A DNA stretch of 64,000 bases from Aliidiomarina halalkaliphila (GCF_007096385.1 NZ_VJWL01000001.1:1033288-1097287); one strand, 5' to 3'; positions 51,941 to 61,882 are shown, numbered from the stretch's first letter. Made by a program: numbers and translations. The notes: generated by a model from the sequence alone, not told the origin.

Positions 51941-52733
51941 CTCTTATTGTATCCAAGTCTAGAATTTTTTTGATATCACCTGATTTTATCTTTGAAGAGT
52001 AAAAATGCAAGTCGTCAACACTGTCCACCTCAACCCAGCCGCCATGCACAAAAGCGGGCTTGATTTCCCAACCATGATTTATCAATTCTTGAATAAAGCT
52101 TGTCATGTACATGTTATCAAAATCTTTACCGTCATAAGTTTTATTACGATCGAGATTATTATAGAACTCCACAAAATCAGATACTTTATCGGCACGAATT
52201 TTAATTATCCCCATGTACTGAGCTTGAATGTCACTGTAGATTTTCGGTGTCTTTCCTAACTCAGTAACATTGCCAGTTTCCTTATCAACTTTAAAGGTTT
52301 CCGCATCATCAAGTGGATTGTCCATTCTTAAGGCCCATAGTTCCCTCCAATTTAAGTCAGCGGCTAAACAAACTTCTGCGTTGCAATCTAGAACAGACTT
52401 CATCACGCATGGCTCGTACACTATGTCACCATAGCAAATAACAAGGTCTTCCCCCTTCTGCATCCAGTCTTGAGCACAAAATAATGTACTAACCATATTA
52501 GTTCTTTCATATCGAGGGTTAGTAAATTTCTTGACTCCAGGTGCATCAAGTTTATCTTGTAAATAGCCACCAACAATTGCTTGGTCGTTGCGCGGAACTT
52601 GAAGCATACTTAATACTTTCAGCTGATAGTGCAACATGGGTCTACCGTTAATCTCAACCATACATTTAGGCCTGTCAATTGTATAAGGCCTCAACCGCGT
52701 CCCCTGACCTGCTGCTAAAAAAATAACTTTCAT
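51933..52733 (-). CDS. Sugar-nucleotidyltransferase-like cytidylyltransferase (Cj1416-like, phosphoglutamine)
   Basis: 266 residues. Intact nucleotide site: AAGQGTRLRPYTIDRPKCMVEINGRPML (residues 7-34). ICYGDIVYEP supplies the metal Asp, and GGWVEVDSVDDL a second metal site. The nearest functional families are LicC-type CTP:phosphocholine cytidylyltransferases and C. jejuni Cj1416, which joins CTP to L-glutamine phosphate to give CDP-L-glutamine. The choice of Cj1416-like comes from its neighbours (glutamine-kinase-like and gamma-glutamyl-hydrolase-like genes). It overlaps both neighbours (8 bp and 4 bp). Confidence 0.75.
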   Translation of the reverse strand: MKVIFLAAGQGTRLRPYTIDRPKCMVEINGRPMLHYQLKVLSMLQVPRNDQAIVGGYLQDKLDAPGVKKFTNPRYERTNMVSTLFCAQDWMQKGEDLVICYGDIVYEPCVMKSVLDCNAEVCLAADLNWRELWALRMDNPLDDAETFKVDKETGNVTELGKTPKIYSDIQAQYMGIIKIRADKVSDFVEFYNNLDRNKTYDGKDFDNMYMTSFIQELINHGWEIKPAFVHGGWVEVDSVDDLHFYSSKIKSGDIKKILDLDTIRDD

Positions 52734-53389
52734 AGAGGTAATTCACTTTTAAAAATATGTTCGATTAATTTTCTATCTTTCATTTGTACGTTACTTTTTC
52801 GCTCTGGGTGCCACATGATACCCCACCAAGGGAGTCTTAGATGTTTAAATGCTTCAATCTGCCCACTTTCATCATCAGCTAGTGGACACAGTTTTTCAGG
52901 TAAGGTATCGAAGGATATGCCCCATGTATGAAAACTATTTACTTGTTCATTACTCTTATAACCTGCTTGCAGCATTTCATGTGGTTTACCTAATAACTTA
53001 ATATTATGCTCTGCGCCTGCATGGTTTTTGACTGGAATTAACTGCCCCCCAAGATAGTGGTGTATCATTTGCATACCGCGGCAAACTCCCAAGACAGGGA
53101 TTTCCGTCGTCGACAGATAATTGAGCAATTTCTTCTCGGTACTATCGCGTGCTTGCGACGTATTCTTAGCACCGGGCAAGGAGCATAGATCATTACCACC
53201 ACTAAAAATAACTCCATCAATGTCTATTTTTTTTAACCAAGCGACTGGGTCCTTTAGAGAATTAGGAATAGGAATAGTTAATATTCCTAAATCTTCAAGC
53301 AAACGGCTCCAAGCCTGATCTAAACAATCTCTAGTTTCTAAGTAGGCGCTTATGAATTCAACACGCTGAGTAACTGCAATTTTTATCAT
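52730..53389 (-). CDS. Class I glutamine amidotransferase/peptidase C26-like hydrolase (Cj1417-like)
   Basis: 219 residues. Catalytic triad: Cys103 in PVLGVCRGMQMIHHYLGG, and His194 and Glu196 in WGIMWHPERKS. GVIFSGGNDLC is the oxyanion-side loop. This matches gamma-glutamyl-gamma-aminobutyrate hydrolases and C. jejuni Cj1417, which cuts CDP-L-glutamine to cytidine diphosphoramidate plus glutamate. No synthetase domain is fused, as expected of a stand-alone hydrolase. ATGA overlaps (4 bp) tie it to the kinase and the cytidylyltransferase. Confidence 0.78.
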   Translation of the reverse strand: MIKIAVTQRVEFISAYLETRDCLDQAWSRLLEDLGILTIPIPNSLKDPVAWLKKIDIDGVIFSGGNDLCSLPGAKNTSQARDSTEKKLLNYLSTTEIPVLGVCRGMQMIHHYLGGQLIPVKNHAGAEHNIKLLGKPHEMLQAGYKSNEQVNSFHTWGISFDTLPEKLCPLADDESGQIEAFKHLRLPWWGIMWHPERKSNVQMKDRKLIEHIFKSELPL

Positions 53390-56300
53390 CTTATTATCTT
53401 GAGTTGACGAGAAGATGGGTTAATCTCCAATACCTTAGCCGAGGACAGCGCTTGATAGCGGGCTTCTCCAATACCAATTGCAGCCGGCAGACCAAATTCT
53501 GCAGCACGTATAGCCATATGGGAATTTGCACCGCCATACATTGTCACAAACCCTGCGATATTACGCCCAAACAGCCAATCATAACCTGGATCTGCTTGTG
53601 GAATCATAACGATCAGCCCGGATAGGTCACCGGTTTTCCCCTGTGATTGTTCCAGAGATAGGTCGATGCATTCGCCCATTACAGTTTCCGATCCCACAAA
53701 ATTAGCTTGGCTATGGGGATATTGAAAGACATCAAAGTCATCCTTAGAGCAAATTAAAGGAGGAAGCTCAATAGACTTAATGAGTCGATAATAGCTCTTC
53801 CTTTTCTCCACCTTAGATTTAATACGATTAATTAATTCACTATCTAATACGGGTTGATCTTTAAACTGCAATATTTCATTTAGCTCCAAGTATGCTAATT
53901 CGGATGGTTCTAAATCATAAGCATTTCCCCAAGTACGGAATAAGTCCAATGCAGTAGATAGATTGCGGCTAAACATAAATTTTGCGTATTCCCGCCCCTC
54001 TATTGCTTTACTCAAAAAAGACTCAACAGTCATTAGATCAAAATGGAAGCCTGCGTTACCTAATGCTGCAATGAAAGCATCTCTCTCTTGTTCCCATGTA
54101 CTGATGCTTGGCTGCTTTAAGGAATGAGTTTCTTGTTCAATTAGAGGACGCAAATAATGATCAGGGTTCGCGCCATAGCTTTCGGAAGTAATATCATAAG
54201 TACCTGGACGAAGATGCGCATACTTTTCAACAAATGCATCCCAATCAAAATTCCCGTCTTTAACAGCCCGTGCATCTTCACTTAACTGATGACTCACCGT
54301 GCGAATCCCTGCCATAAAAGAATCAAGTGCATTTTGACTTATAATATTCATTGAAACCGCAGACTTAAGTAATGTGGCTGCCACAAAACCAGCTCTTGCA
54401 AGATGTGCAAAAGGCAAGGTCCCATAACGCACACTATCATCTAGTAAAAGACCGGCTTTGGTTAATGGGTCAGTTTCGCTATTCAGAATAGTAATGTAGC
54501 GTTGATTAAGTCGTTCAATATTCAGAAGGTCACTCTCTACGCGTTCGAATGCATGTTGAGTAATGGATCTTAAACCCTCTTCTAAGCTTGATATTTCACT
54601 TCGTGTTAAGCCCGCATGCTCTTCGAATCGTAGTTCCCAACGCTCAAAATCTAGTGCATAACAAGTAGGTATTACATCAAATTCGACCTTGTCATGGAGA
54701 TGAGGGTTCTTTTCTAGCCATTCAATATAAAAATCAACCAACTTATCTCTAAGCGAACTTGTAACATTATCTGGAACAAAAGAACTAAAGCTAGCGCGGA
54801 TATCGACATAAGGATGGCCTACAAAATCTATCAGGAGAGGATGAGAGCGTACATCCTTGTATCCATACTCAGCTCTCTGTGTTGCCCAAGTGTCATCCAT
54901 CACTAAGTGTCGATACAAACTGGAAGCAAGAGGATTAGGCTTGGTACCAATTATTTCAGCTGGATTCCAATCTGGCATAACGCCGAATAGCGCTTTCGTT
55001 TTACCAACAAATGGTGATGGCCTTTGAAGCCCCATGAATTTTTGTTTTGCTTGGTCTAACTCTTTGAAAAACTGATCATCGTCAAATTCTATTTGTTTTT
55101 TTACCGCAATCGGGCGGACTTGGAGTATATGCAAACCAATGTCAGTAAGCGCGAACTCGACGTCGAGTGCTGAATAATTAAGTAAATTCTCAAGCTCCCG
55201 CAGAGCGGGCAGAAGTGACGATAATTTCCTGGGAATATTTATACTGTCAGATTTTGCATCTCGCCTAATTAATAAGGTTTTGTGCTCTTTAGCATGGCCA
55301 CTGGTAATGGATTCTGTACTACCGCTTATGTCATCGTAATTTGCGATATAATAGGGCGCCCCGGTATTTAGAACTCGAGTAAATACCACTCCGCTAGCAA
55401 TAACATTCTGTAACATCGGTTGAACCAAAACTTGGTTATCCGGGTTGTCGTCTGGATAGGATGAAATAACTGTTTCAATAGCGTTATGTAAAGACTCAGT
55501 CTCAATACTTATATTGAGCAAACTCGTATAAGCCCCAGCATTAGACTCACTAAAACCATCTTCAGTAAGTGCGCTACTTCTTATAACAACATACCCTTGA
55601 CTAAATTGTTTCTTGATTTTATTGATAATCTGATTTTCGGAATTCCTCCACTCAGATAGGGTAAAACTTACCTGATCCTCAATTCTACTAAGCTTCACCA
55701 TTGACTGGAGCCGTTGAAGAGTTTGCGCTTTAGTACCCAAGACAAAATGAGCAAGATCTTCGGGTTGATTAAGCTCTGCCCAATCCCCTTTAACATCAAC
55801 ATATGATATTTCAAAACCAACCATTCGTAGCGTTTCTATTAAATCGGACAAATTTAACTTTACATGAGTTTCTAATAAGTGAGCCTTATACCGCTTCAAA
55901 TAACATATAACCGCGTTGGAAAACTTTACTAGACCAACAAATTCCGCGTCCGCCCGACTAATAGAAATGTCTACCCCCGCTCTCATTATAGTCCCATCGT
56001 AAATACAAACCTTTTCGCTCCCTGCTTGATCTTCATAAGTTCTTCCAGCAAACCGGGTCTTCCAATGGGTATCAACCGCGACCACAATATCGCTATCAAT
56101 TTTACAAATGGCATCAACAGCCTGAGGTCGGTATAAGATATCCGAGTAAGAAATAACCGCGGCATTCGTAACGTGTTCTATAGAATAAATCAAGGAATAA
56201 GCGGCTTTACTTGCGAGCCAGTCAGGATTCTCTAGAGTAATAAGGTTTGGGTAGCTTCGCTTAATCTTCTCTAATTGATACCCTCCTATAAAAATTGGTC

Positions 56301-56436
56301 GATCATTCACGCTCTTTAAAGTGTGCAAAAGCCAATCTAATAATCTATTTTCTCCAAGCGTAGGGTGCAGAACAGAAGGGTTAACTCCGTCGTGAGGTAA
56401 TCCGGCACCCAGTAAAATAACTGTATCCTTATTCAT
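53386..56436 (-). CDS. Fusion of degenerate nucleotidyltransferase domain with PEP-synthase-like L-glutamine kinase (Cj1418-like)
   Basis: 1016 residues. Residues 1-235 resemble a nucleotidyltransferase and align with the 51933 protein (ISYSDILYRP versus ICYGDIVYEP; GDWAELNQPEDLAHF versus GGWVEVDSVDDLHFY), but the GxGTRLRP loop is replaced by GAGLPHDGVNP. About 255-445 is the ATP-binding domain of PEP synthase-like enzymes (VVIRSSALTEDGFSESNAG; LDVEFALTDIGLHILQVRP). A middle helical region follows, then the swivelling phospho-His domain (GGANSHMAIRAAEFGLPAAIG, His near 973). The PEP-binding barrel is absent, as in glutamine kinase Cj1418 and rifampicin phosphotransferase. Context favours phosphorylation of the amide of L-glutamine. 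The extra N-terminal domain is unusual. Confidence 0.75.
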   Translation of the reverse strand: MNKDTVILLGAGLPHDGVNPSVLHPTLGENRLLDWLLHTLKSVNDRPIFIGGYQLEKIKRSYPNLITLENPDWLASKAAYSLIYSIEHVTNAAVISYSDILYRPQAVDAICKIDSDIVVAVDTHWKTRFAGRTYEDQAGSEKVCIYDGTIMRAGVDISISRADAEFVGLVKFSNAVICYLKRYKAHLLETHVKLNLSDLIETLRMVGFEISYVDVKGDWAELNQPEDLAHFVLGTKAQTLQRLQSMVKLSRIEDQVSFTLSEWRNSENQIINKIKKQFSQGYVVIRSSALTEDGFSESNAGAYTSLLNISIETESLHNAIETVISSYPDDNPDNQVLVQPMLQNVIASGVVFTRVLNTGAPYYIANYDDISGSTESITSGHAKEHKTLLIRRDAKSDSINIPRKLSSLLPALRELENLLNYSALDVEFALTDIGLHILQVRPIAVKKQIEFDDDQFFKELDQAKQKFMGLQRPSPFVGKTKALFGVMPDWNPAEIIGTKPNPLASSLYRHLVMDDTWATQRAEYGYKDVRSHPLLIDFVGHPYVDIRASFSSFVPDNVTSSLRDKLVDFYIEWLEKNPHLHDKVEFDVIPTCYALDFERWELRFEEHAGLTRSEISSLEEGLRSITQHAFERVESDLLNIERLNQRYITILNSETDPLTKAGLLLDDSVRYGTLPFAHLARAGFVAATLLKSAVSMNIISQNALDSFMAGIRTVSHQLSEDARAVKDGNFDWDAFVEKYAHLRPGTYDITSESYGANPDHYLRPLIEQETHSLKQPSISTWEQERDAFIAALGNAGFHFDLMTVESFLSKAIEGREYAKFMFSRNLSTALDLFRTWGNAYDLEPSELAYLELNEILQFKDQPVLDSELINRIKSKVEKRKSYYRLIKSIELPPLICSKDDFDVFQYPHSQANFVGSETVMGECIDLSLEQSQGKTGDLSGLIVMIPQADPGYDWLFGRNIAGFVTMYGGANSHMAIRAAEFGLPAAIGIGEARYQALSSAKVLEINPSSRQLKIIR

Positions 56437-56883
56437 TTATTTCGTTTCCGTCTCACTTTGTCAAATTCTTGAGTGGCCAAATATATAGCATCTTAAAATT
56501 TAAACTGGCTTCAGTCTATTTAGTGACAAGTCGAATAAAGTTTATTGAGTAAACTTTGTTACTATTCGGCTAGTACAACCTAAACACCATCAGAAAATTG
56601 AACTTTCTTAGGAAGAAAGGGGGAGGGGATGATTAAAATATCCCCTATAGGTGCAGAGAATACAACGTAATTATTATAACTTCGACTTTTTGGAGAGCTC
56701 AAAGCTTTGCAATCAGGGTTACACACAAATACGGTGCTTTGAACTTTGCAAATTATACTCCAAACTATCGCATCCGAAAATAAGTATTCATCAAGTAGTT
56801 TCACGTTTACCGGATAGATAAAGCATGAGCCCTTCTTGTATGATTGCATTGCAAGCATAATACAATAATATATTTCGACAAAA
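56437..56883. other. 447-bp gap between the aminotransferase and kinase genes
   Basis: It contains a long imperfect hairpin: CGAATA (56532-56537) and AAAGTTTA pair with TAAACTTT and TATTCG (56563-56568). An open frame at 56580-56903 (minus, 107 codons) overlaps the aminotransferase end, has no recognisable motif and is probably not a gene. The gap may hold the promoter or a processing site ahead of the phosphoramidate cassette (inference). Confidence 0.4.
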
Positions 56884-57993
56884 TTACATGTATTTAGAGC
56901 CAAAATACTCTTTAATAGATTTTGTAATTATTTCAAGGTCATGAATATTAAGATGTTCACCAATAGGTAAACTTAAAAGTGTAGCGTCGACTCTGTTGGA
57001 AAACAGCTCTTCATTCGCCTGTTTTGCGTACTCGTATGCCTTTAATTTTGGCAAGGAAATAGGATAATGCACGCCAGTTTGAATTCCCTGATTAGCTAAA
57101 TGTTTTGCAAGGTCGTCACGCTCCGTGCAGCGAATAACGAACAAATGGTAAACCTGCTTTGCCCATTCGTGCCGGACAGGTAAAGTGATTTGTTCAACAT
57201 TGTTTAAATTAGACAGATAGTACTCAGCGGCAATAATACGTTTATCAGTCCATTCTGGGAGGTACTTTAATTTCACCGAGAGAATTGCTGCTTGCAAGCC
57301 ATCTAAACGTGAGTTACGCCCCTCAAATTCATGGTCATATTTACCAATACGACCATGGTTTGCGATCATTCGGGACTTTCTTGCTAGCTCAGCATTATTA
57401 GTTGTGATCGCGCCTGCATCTCCATAGGCGCCAAGATTTTTTCCCGGATAAAAGCTAAATGCGGCAATATCTCCGATTGAGCCTATTTTTTGTCCTTTAT
57501 ATTCCGCTCCATGAGCTTGCGCACAATCTTCAATGATATACAAACCATGCAGATTCGCTAACTCCTTTAAAGCGTCCATATCGCAAGGATGTCCATAAAG
57601 ATGTACTGCAATAATAGCTTTAGTCTTCGAGGTAATTCGCTTTTTGATATCCTCAATTGAAATCACATAGGATTGTGCGTCACAATCAGCGAAAACAATT
57701 TTATGCCCATTGCGAGTCACTGCTTCAGAACTAGCGATGAACGAATTTGCGGGAACAATGATTTCCGACCCATGTTCAAGCTCTAAGGCTTCTATTGCTA
57801 TTTCAAGTGCATCAGTGCCATTTCCAACACCTACACAATGCAAGACATTACAATAATCAGAAAACTCTTGCTCAAATTTAGCAACATACTCTCCACCGAT
57901 AAAGGCCGACTTTGTAATTACATCTCGTATGGCTGTATCAATTTCATTTTTTATGGTTTCGTATTGCGCCGCTAAATCTAGAAACTTAACCAT
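56884..57993 (-). CDS. DegT/DnrJ/EryC1/StrS-family sugar aminotransferase (WbpE/WlbC-like)
   Basis: 369 residues, PLP fold type [18 protein letters not shown] (start of the PLP site), [24 protein letters not shown], and the PLP Lys in [45 protein letters not shown] is typical of the WbpE/WlbC group. It should aminate a 3-keto (or 4-keto) UDP-sugar made by the adjacent Gfo/Idh dehydrogenase. It is adjacent (1 bp) to the acyltransferase gene, giving the order oxidoreductase, acyltransferase, aminotransferase. Confidence 0.85.
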   Translation of the reverse strand: MVKFLDLAAQYETIKNEIDTAIRDVITKSAFIGGEYVAKFEQEFSDYCNVLHCVGVGNGTDALEIAIEALELEHGSEIIVPANSFIASSEAVTRNGHKIVFADCDAQSYVISIEDIKKRITSKTKAIIAVHLYGHPCDMDALKELANLHGLYIIEDCAQAHGAEYKGQKIGSIGDIAAFSFYPGKNLGAYGDAGAITTNNAELARKSRMIANHGRIGKYDHEFEGRNSRLDGLQAAILSVKLKYLPEWTDKRIIAAEYYLSNLNNVEQITLPVRHEWAKQVYHLFVIRCTERDDLAKHLANQGIQTGVHYPISLPKLKAYEYAKQANEELFSNRVDATLLSLPIGEHLNIHDLEIITKSIKEYFGSKYM

Positions 57994-57994
57994 A

Positions 57995-58465
57995 TTACTT
58001 TAAATCCTTTATTTTCACTGCCGGATTTCCGGCGTATATACCTGGCTTCGTAATGCTCTTAGTGACCACTGCACCAGCTCCAATTACAACGTCATCGCAA
58101 ATTTGAACTGGCAAGATAGTTGCGTTGCTGCCAATTGAAACTTGATTTCCAATTTTAGTACTCTTCCAAAGTGATTTTTTACCGCGAGCCGGTCCACCTT
58201 CTGAAAAGCTATCATTTATAAACATTACGCCATGTCCAATAAAACAATCCTTTCCAATAGTTACTAACTCACAGATAAATGTGTGGGACTGGACACGAGT
58301 CCTGTTGCCAATTTCTACATCTTTTTGAATCTCGACAAACGGCCCTATAAAAACCTCATCATGAATTTTACAACCATAAAGATTAACAGGCTCAACAATA
58401 GTAACGTTTTCGCCGAAATCCACATCATCCCGTACCGTAATACCTTTTATATTAGGTTGCTTCAT
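57995..58465 (-). CDS. Left-handed beta-helix N-acyltransferase (WbpD/WlbB-like)
   Basis: 156 residues with hexapeptide repeats throughout ([66 protein letters not shown]). [27 protein letters not shown] is the WbpD-type active-site region. [12 protein letters not shown] ends the fold. It should acylate the new amino group, probably with acetyl-CoA, to give a 3-acetamido sugar nucleotide. It overlaps the dehydrogenase gene by 14 bp. Confidence 0.83.
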   Translation of the reverse strand: MKQPNIKGITVRDDVDFGENVTIVEPVNLYGCKIHDEVFIGPFVEIQKDVEIGNRTRVQSHTFICELVTIGKDCFIGHGVMFINDSFSEGGPARGKKSLWKSTKIGNQVSIGSNATILPVQICDDVVIGAGAVVTKSITKPGIYAGNPAVKIKDLK

Positions 58466-59522
58466 TTCTTTGCCCTAATCGACAATACTCTGGCTTGAAA
58501 TGTAAAAAAACTTCTTTCTTGGTCTCAATTGATTCGTAAATGGCATTAATGAGCTCCAAACTTCTACGCCCTTGCAATCCATCGACGAGATGCTTTGTGT
58601 TGTTCAGAATTGAGTCAATTACGTGCTCATAATATGCGTGGTGACCAAAACCATAAACATTAGGTGGGTTAACGGAATATTTTTTCATTACGTCTTTATC
58701 CCCTTTCTGCTCGTTTGTAAAGTTCCAAACTTTCATTTGATTTACTGCGAATCCACCAATTTCGACCGTTCCAGTTTCTCCTAAAATTGATAACGAGCCT
58801 TCTAAGTCTTTTGGCCGAACGGCTGTAGTCGCTTCGATAATGCCCAAAGCACCGTTCTTGAAGCGAACATTCACAATTGCGGTATCTTCAGCTTCAATAT
58901 TTACAAGTGCAGTTGCACTCATTGCTTGTACACTTTCTACTTCACCCATCATCCATTCTAACAGATCAATATGATGGCTAGCTTGGTTAGTTAACACCCC
59001 TCCATCTAAGGCCCACGTTCCTCGCCATGGATCTTGATCATAATATGCTTGGGGGCGACACCAACGAACACGAACTGTGCCTAAAACCAGTTTTCCAAAT
59101 CGCCCCGCTTCAACAGCCTCTCGTAATTTCATTACAGGAACGTTAAAACGATTCTGCTTAACCACAAATAGCTTGACTCCAGCCTCATCACACGCCTTAA
59201 TCATCTTGTCTGCGTCTTCTAGAGTTAATGCCATTGGTTTTTCAACTACAATATGTTTTCTATATTTCGTTATGTGTATTACATGCTCAGGGTGGTGACC
59301 ACTCTCGGTGAGCACAGTCACAACATCTATATCAACACTGTTCATCATTTCATCAAGGTCAGAGAAATATGGAACATCGAATTGCTCACCTATTCTTTGA
59401 GCTTTTTCAAGAACAATATCACAAACAGCTACTAGCTTTGCATCTTTAAGCTGTTGGTTTCCCAGAAGTTCAGAATGTCTTTTTGCAATTCGCCCGCAAC
59501 CTAACAAAGCAAATTTCAGCAT
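58452..59522 (-). CDS. Gfo/Idh/MocA-family sugar nucleotide dehydrogenase (WbpB/WlbA-like)
   Basis: 356 residues. NAD loop LLGCGRIAKRH, then TESGHHPEHVI and the catalytic-domain EKPMALTLEDADKMI with Glu-Lys-Pro. VKQNRFNVPVMKLREAVEAGRFG and GVLTNQASHHIDLLEWMMG match the WlbA/WbpB group that oxidises C3 of UDP-GlcNAcA. Here the 6-dehydrogenase in the locus is Ugd-like, not WbpA-like, so the substrate might instead be UDP-GlcA or an unidentified sugar nucleotide (inference). Confidence 0.83.
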   Translation of the reverse strand: MLKFALLGCGRIAKRHSELLGNQQLKDAKLVAVCDIVLEKAQRIGEQFDVPYFSDLDEMMNSVDIDVVTVLTESGHHPEHVIHITKYRKHIVVEKPMALTLEDADKMIKACDEAGVKLFVVKQNRFNVPVMKLREAVEAGRFGKLVLGTVRVRWCRPQAYYDQDPWRGTWALDGGVLTNQASHHIDLLEWMMGEVESVQAMSATALVNIEAEDTAIVNVRFKNGALGIIEATTAVRPKDLEGSLSILGETGTVEIGGFAVNQMKVWNFTNEQKGDKDVMKKYSVNPPNVYGFGHHAYYEHVIDSILNNTKHLVDGLQGRRSLELINAIYESIETKKEVFLHFKPEYCRLGQRNEAT

Positions 59523-59565
59523 AATTAGTCCTTTGAATAAATTAATTTTATCATTGTATAAAAGG

Positions 59566-60537
59566 CTATCTATCTTTGTAGTATTTTCCTACTGCACTTC
59601 GGATTAAAACCACAAACAACGCCAAAATACCGCCCAATACTGCTCCTAAAATAACCATGACCGCCCGCCTTGGCTTCGCCTTTTGTTCAGGCACAACAGC
59701 GGGGTCAATCACTCGAAATACATACTCGGGCCGCACATTTGCCAGCATTATGGTCTGGGTTTGTTGCTCTAGCAACGAAGCATAAACTTGTTGTGTATTC
59801 GCTAGACGGGTATTATCCATTTCACGTTCTATAAATGCTATGCTACTTTGCGCTTCGTCGACATCGCGGCGGCGCATTTCGTTGTTAATATCTTCGATTA
59901 TCCAGTCGACCCATTGTTTCGCAATAACTGGCGACTTATGCTCTATACTGACTGTGACTAAACCAGTACTTCCATCCGTAGCTACACGCAGTATATTTCT
60001 AAACTCTTGCACATATTCCCAGCTAGAAGGTTCAGCTTGCCTTGGTGGATTTACTTCACGCAACCAAGTTTGTGTTGCGGAATCATAAACATCAGCAGAA
60101 TACGTTACTTGCCCTGAGTTAGGGTTCCAGCTATCGACTGCCATTAAATCTGGTAATATTTCACGACGCTCTACGAAATCGGTCAAGAATACTCTGGATT
60201 TCATTATTTCTTGTGCCAGTTGCGAATTATCTACCTGACCTCGCGGCAAATTAATTCCTGCAATTGAAGCTAAACCACCTAGCTGACCGCCAAATGCACC
60301 AAAGTTTACTTGACTTTCCTTTGTGGGGGCGAGTTTTGCTTCCGCTTGGTAAATATTCGGCTGGCTTAAAGCATACAGCATAGAGCCTATCGCAAATGCT
60401 GCGGTAATTCCCATGATTAACCACTTCCCCGCCCAAATGGTTTGCATAACCTCGAGTAAGTCTATTTCTTCATCAGCTGTATTTTGTCTTACCGTTGTCT
60501 GTGCTATTTGCTGTTTTTCATGTTGGTTAGTCTTCAT
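59566..60537 (-). CDS. wzz: Chain length determinant protein Wzz
   Basis: 323 residues from the ATG at 60537 (AGGAATT upstream); an upstream frame to 60603 is not needed. DLLEVMQTIWAGKWLIMGITAAFAIGSMLYALS is the first transmembrane helix. A periplasmic region with NIYQAEAKLAPTKE and helical coils follows. RVIDPAVVPEQKAKPRRAVMVILGAVLGGILALFVVLI is the Pro-rich motif plus second helix. It sets the modal length of the polymer with Wzy. A short hairpin (GTTTCCGT/ACGGAAAC, 60572-60588) lies upstream. Confidence 0.88.
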   Translation of the reverse strand: MKTNQHEKQQIAQTTVRQNTADEEIDLLEVMQTIWAGKWLIMGITAAFAIGSMLYALSQPNIYQAEAKLAPTKESQVNFGAFGGQLGGLASIAGINLPRGQVDNSQLAQEIMKSRVFLTDFVERREILPDLMAVDSWNPNSGQVTYSADVYDSATQTWLREVNPPRQAEPSSWEYVQEFRNILRVATDGSTGLVTVSIEHKSPVIAKQWVDWIIEDINNEMRRRDVDEAQSSIAFIEREMDNTRLANTQQVYASLLEQQTQTIMLANVRPEYVFRVIDPAVVPEQKAKPRRAVMVILGAVLGGILALFVVLIRSAVGKYYKDR

Positions 60538-60712
60538 TGTAATTCCTACTACATATGCAAAAAAACACCTCGTTTCCGTTACGGAAACTCCCGGATCTTT
60601 CATTGCTATTTAGTGTTATTTTGATTGAGTTAAACATAGCTACTAACCTATTAATTCATCCCAATAAATAAGATTATTTCCACTATGAATAGTATTCAAT
60701 TCACAATTTAAC

Positions 60713-61882
60713 TTAATCACTATTAAACAAATCACGGGTATAAACCTTTTCCCCAACATCGTTTAGCTCTGCCGAAAAACGATTTGAAACAATGATATCA
60801 CTTATTTGTTTAAACTCAGAAAAATCACTAATCACCCTGCTGTTATAAAAGTTTTTTTCTTTTAATGCGGGCTCATATACCACAACTTCAATACCTTTTG
60901 CTTTAATACGTTTCATTACGCCTTGTATTGCTGAAGCCCGGAAGTTATCTGAGCCGGTTTTCATCACTAACCTATATACCCCAACGACTTTCGGGTTTTT
61001 ACAAATAATCTCATCGGCAATGAAATCTTTCCGGGTACGGTTTGCGTCAACGATAGCTTGTACGAGGTTCTGCGGCACATCATCATAATTTGCAAGGAGC
61101 TGTTTTGTGTCTTTTGGCAAACAGTACCCACCAAAACCAAAACTTGGGTTATTGTAATGATTGCCAATTCGCGGATCTAAACACACTCCCTCAATTATTT
61201 GCCGTGTGTCTAGACCGTGTACTGCCGCATATGTATCGAGCTCATTAAAATAAGCCACACGCATTGCGAGGTAGGTGTTTGCAAAGAGCTTTATTGCTTC
61301 GGCTTCTGTACTGTCAATAAATAAGCGCGGTACATCTTTTTTAATCGCACCCTCAGCGAGAAGCTCTGCAAAAAGCTCAGCACGCTTAGAGCGCTCTCCG
61401 ACAATAATGCGACTTGGATAGAGATTATCGTATAGTGCTTTGCCTTCCCGCAGAAATTCGGGTGAAAAGATAATATTGTCGCAAGCAAACTTTTCTCGTA
61501 ACTCTTGAGTGTAACCTACTGGAATGGTGCTTTTGATTACCATTACAGCAGCTGGATTAACCTCTAGTACGATTGCGATTACTTTCTCTACCGAGCTTGT
61601 ATCAAAATAATTGGTTCTTGGATCGTAATCTGTCGGCGTAGCAATAATTACGAACTCCGCAACTCTATAAGCTTCATTTGCATCCGTTGTTGCTTTCAAG
61701 TAAAGCGGTTTTGTGCGCATAAACCGCTCAATTTCATCGTCTTTAATCGGAGATTGCTTGTTGTTGATGAGATTCACTTTCTCTTCAACAATATCCACAG
61801 CGGTAACGTGATTATGTTGTGCCAGAAGCACTGCGTTGGATAAGCCTACGTAGCCGGTTCCGGCGACTGCGATTTTTCTCAT
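60713..61882 (-). CDS. ugd: UDP-glucose 6-dehydrogenase Ugd
   Basis: 389 residues, E. coli-type length. I chose the ATG at 61882: it gives [20 protein letters not shown] with the NAD loop at once and has AAGGA upstream. The longer frame to 62002 covers the ops element and a palindrome and is rejected. Catalytic Cys in [26 protein letters not shown] and [11 protein letters not shown] are family motifs. It makes UDP-glucuronate from UDP-glucose with NAD. It is the first gene after the ops element. Confidence 0.9.
   Translation of the reverse strand: MRKIAVAGTGYVGLSNAVLLAQHNHVTAVDIVEEKVNLINNKQSPIKDDEIERFMRTKPLYLKATTDANEAYRVAEFVIIATPTDYDPRTNYFDTSSVEKVIAIVLEVNPAAVMVIKSTIPVGYTQELREKFACDNIIFSPEFLREGKALYDNLYPSRIIVGERSKRAELFAELLAEGAIKKDVPRLFIDSTEAEAIKLFANTYLAMRVAYFNELDTYAAVHGLDTRQIIEGVCLDPRIGNHYNNPSFGFGGYCLPKDTKQLLANYDDVPQNLVQAIVDANRTRKDFIADEIICKNPKVVGVYRLVMKTGSDNFRASAIQGVMKRIKAKGIEVVVYEPALKEKNFYNSRVISDFSEFKQISDIIVSNRFSAELNDVGEKVYTRDLFNSD

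Noticed and set aside
56580-56903. 107-codon minus-strand frame between the aminotransferase and the kinase gene
   Set aside because: No recognisable motif or good ribosome-binding sequence, and it overlaps the aminotransferase end; mentioned only in the gap entry.
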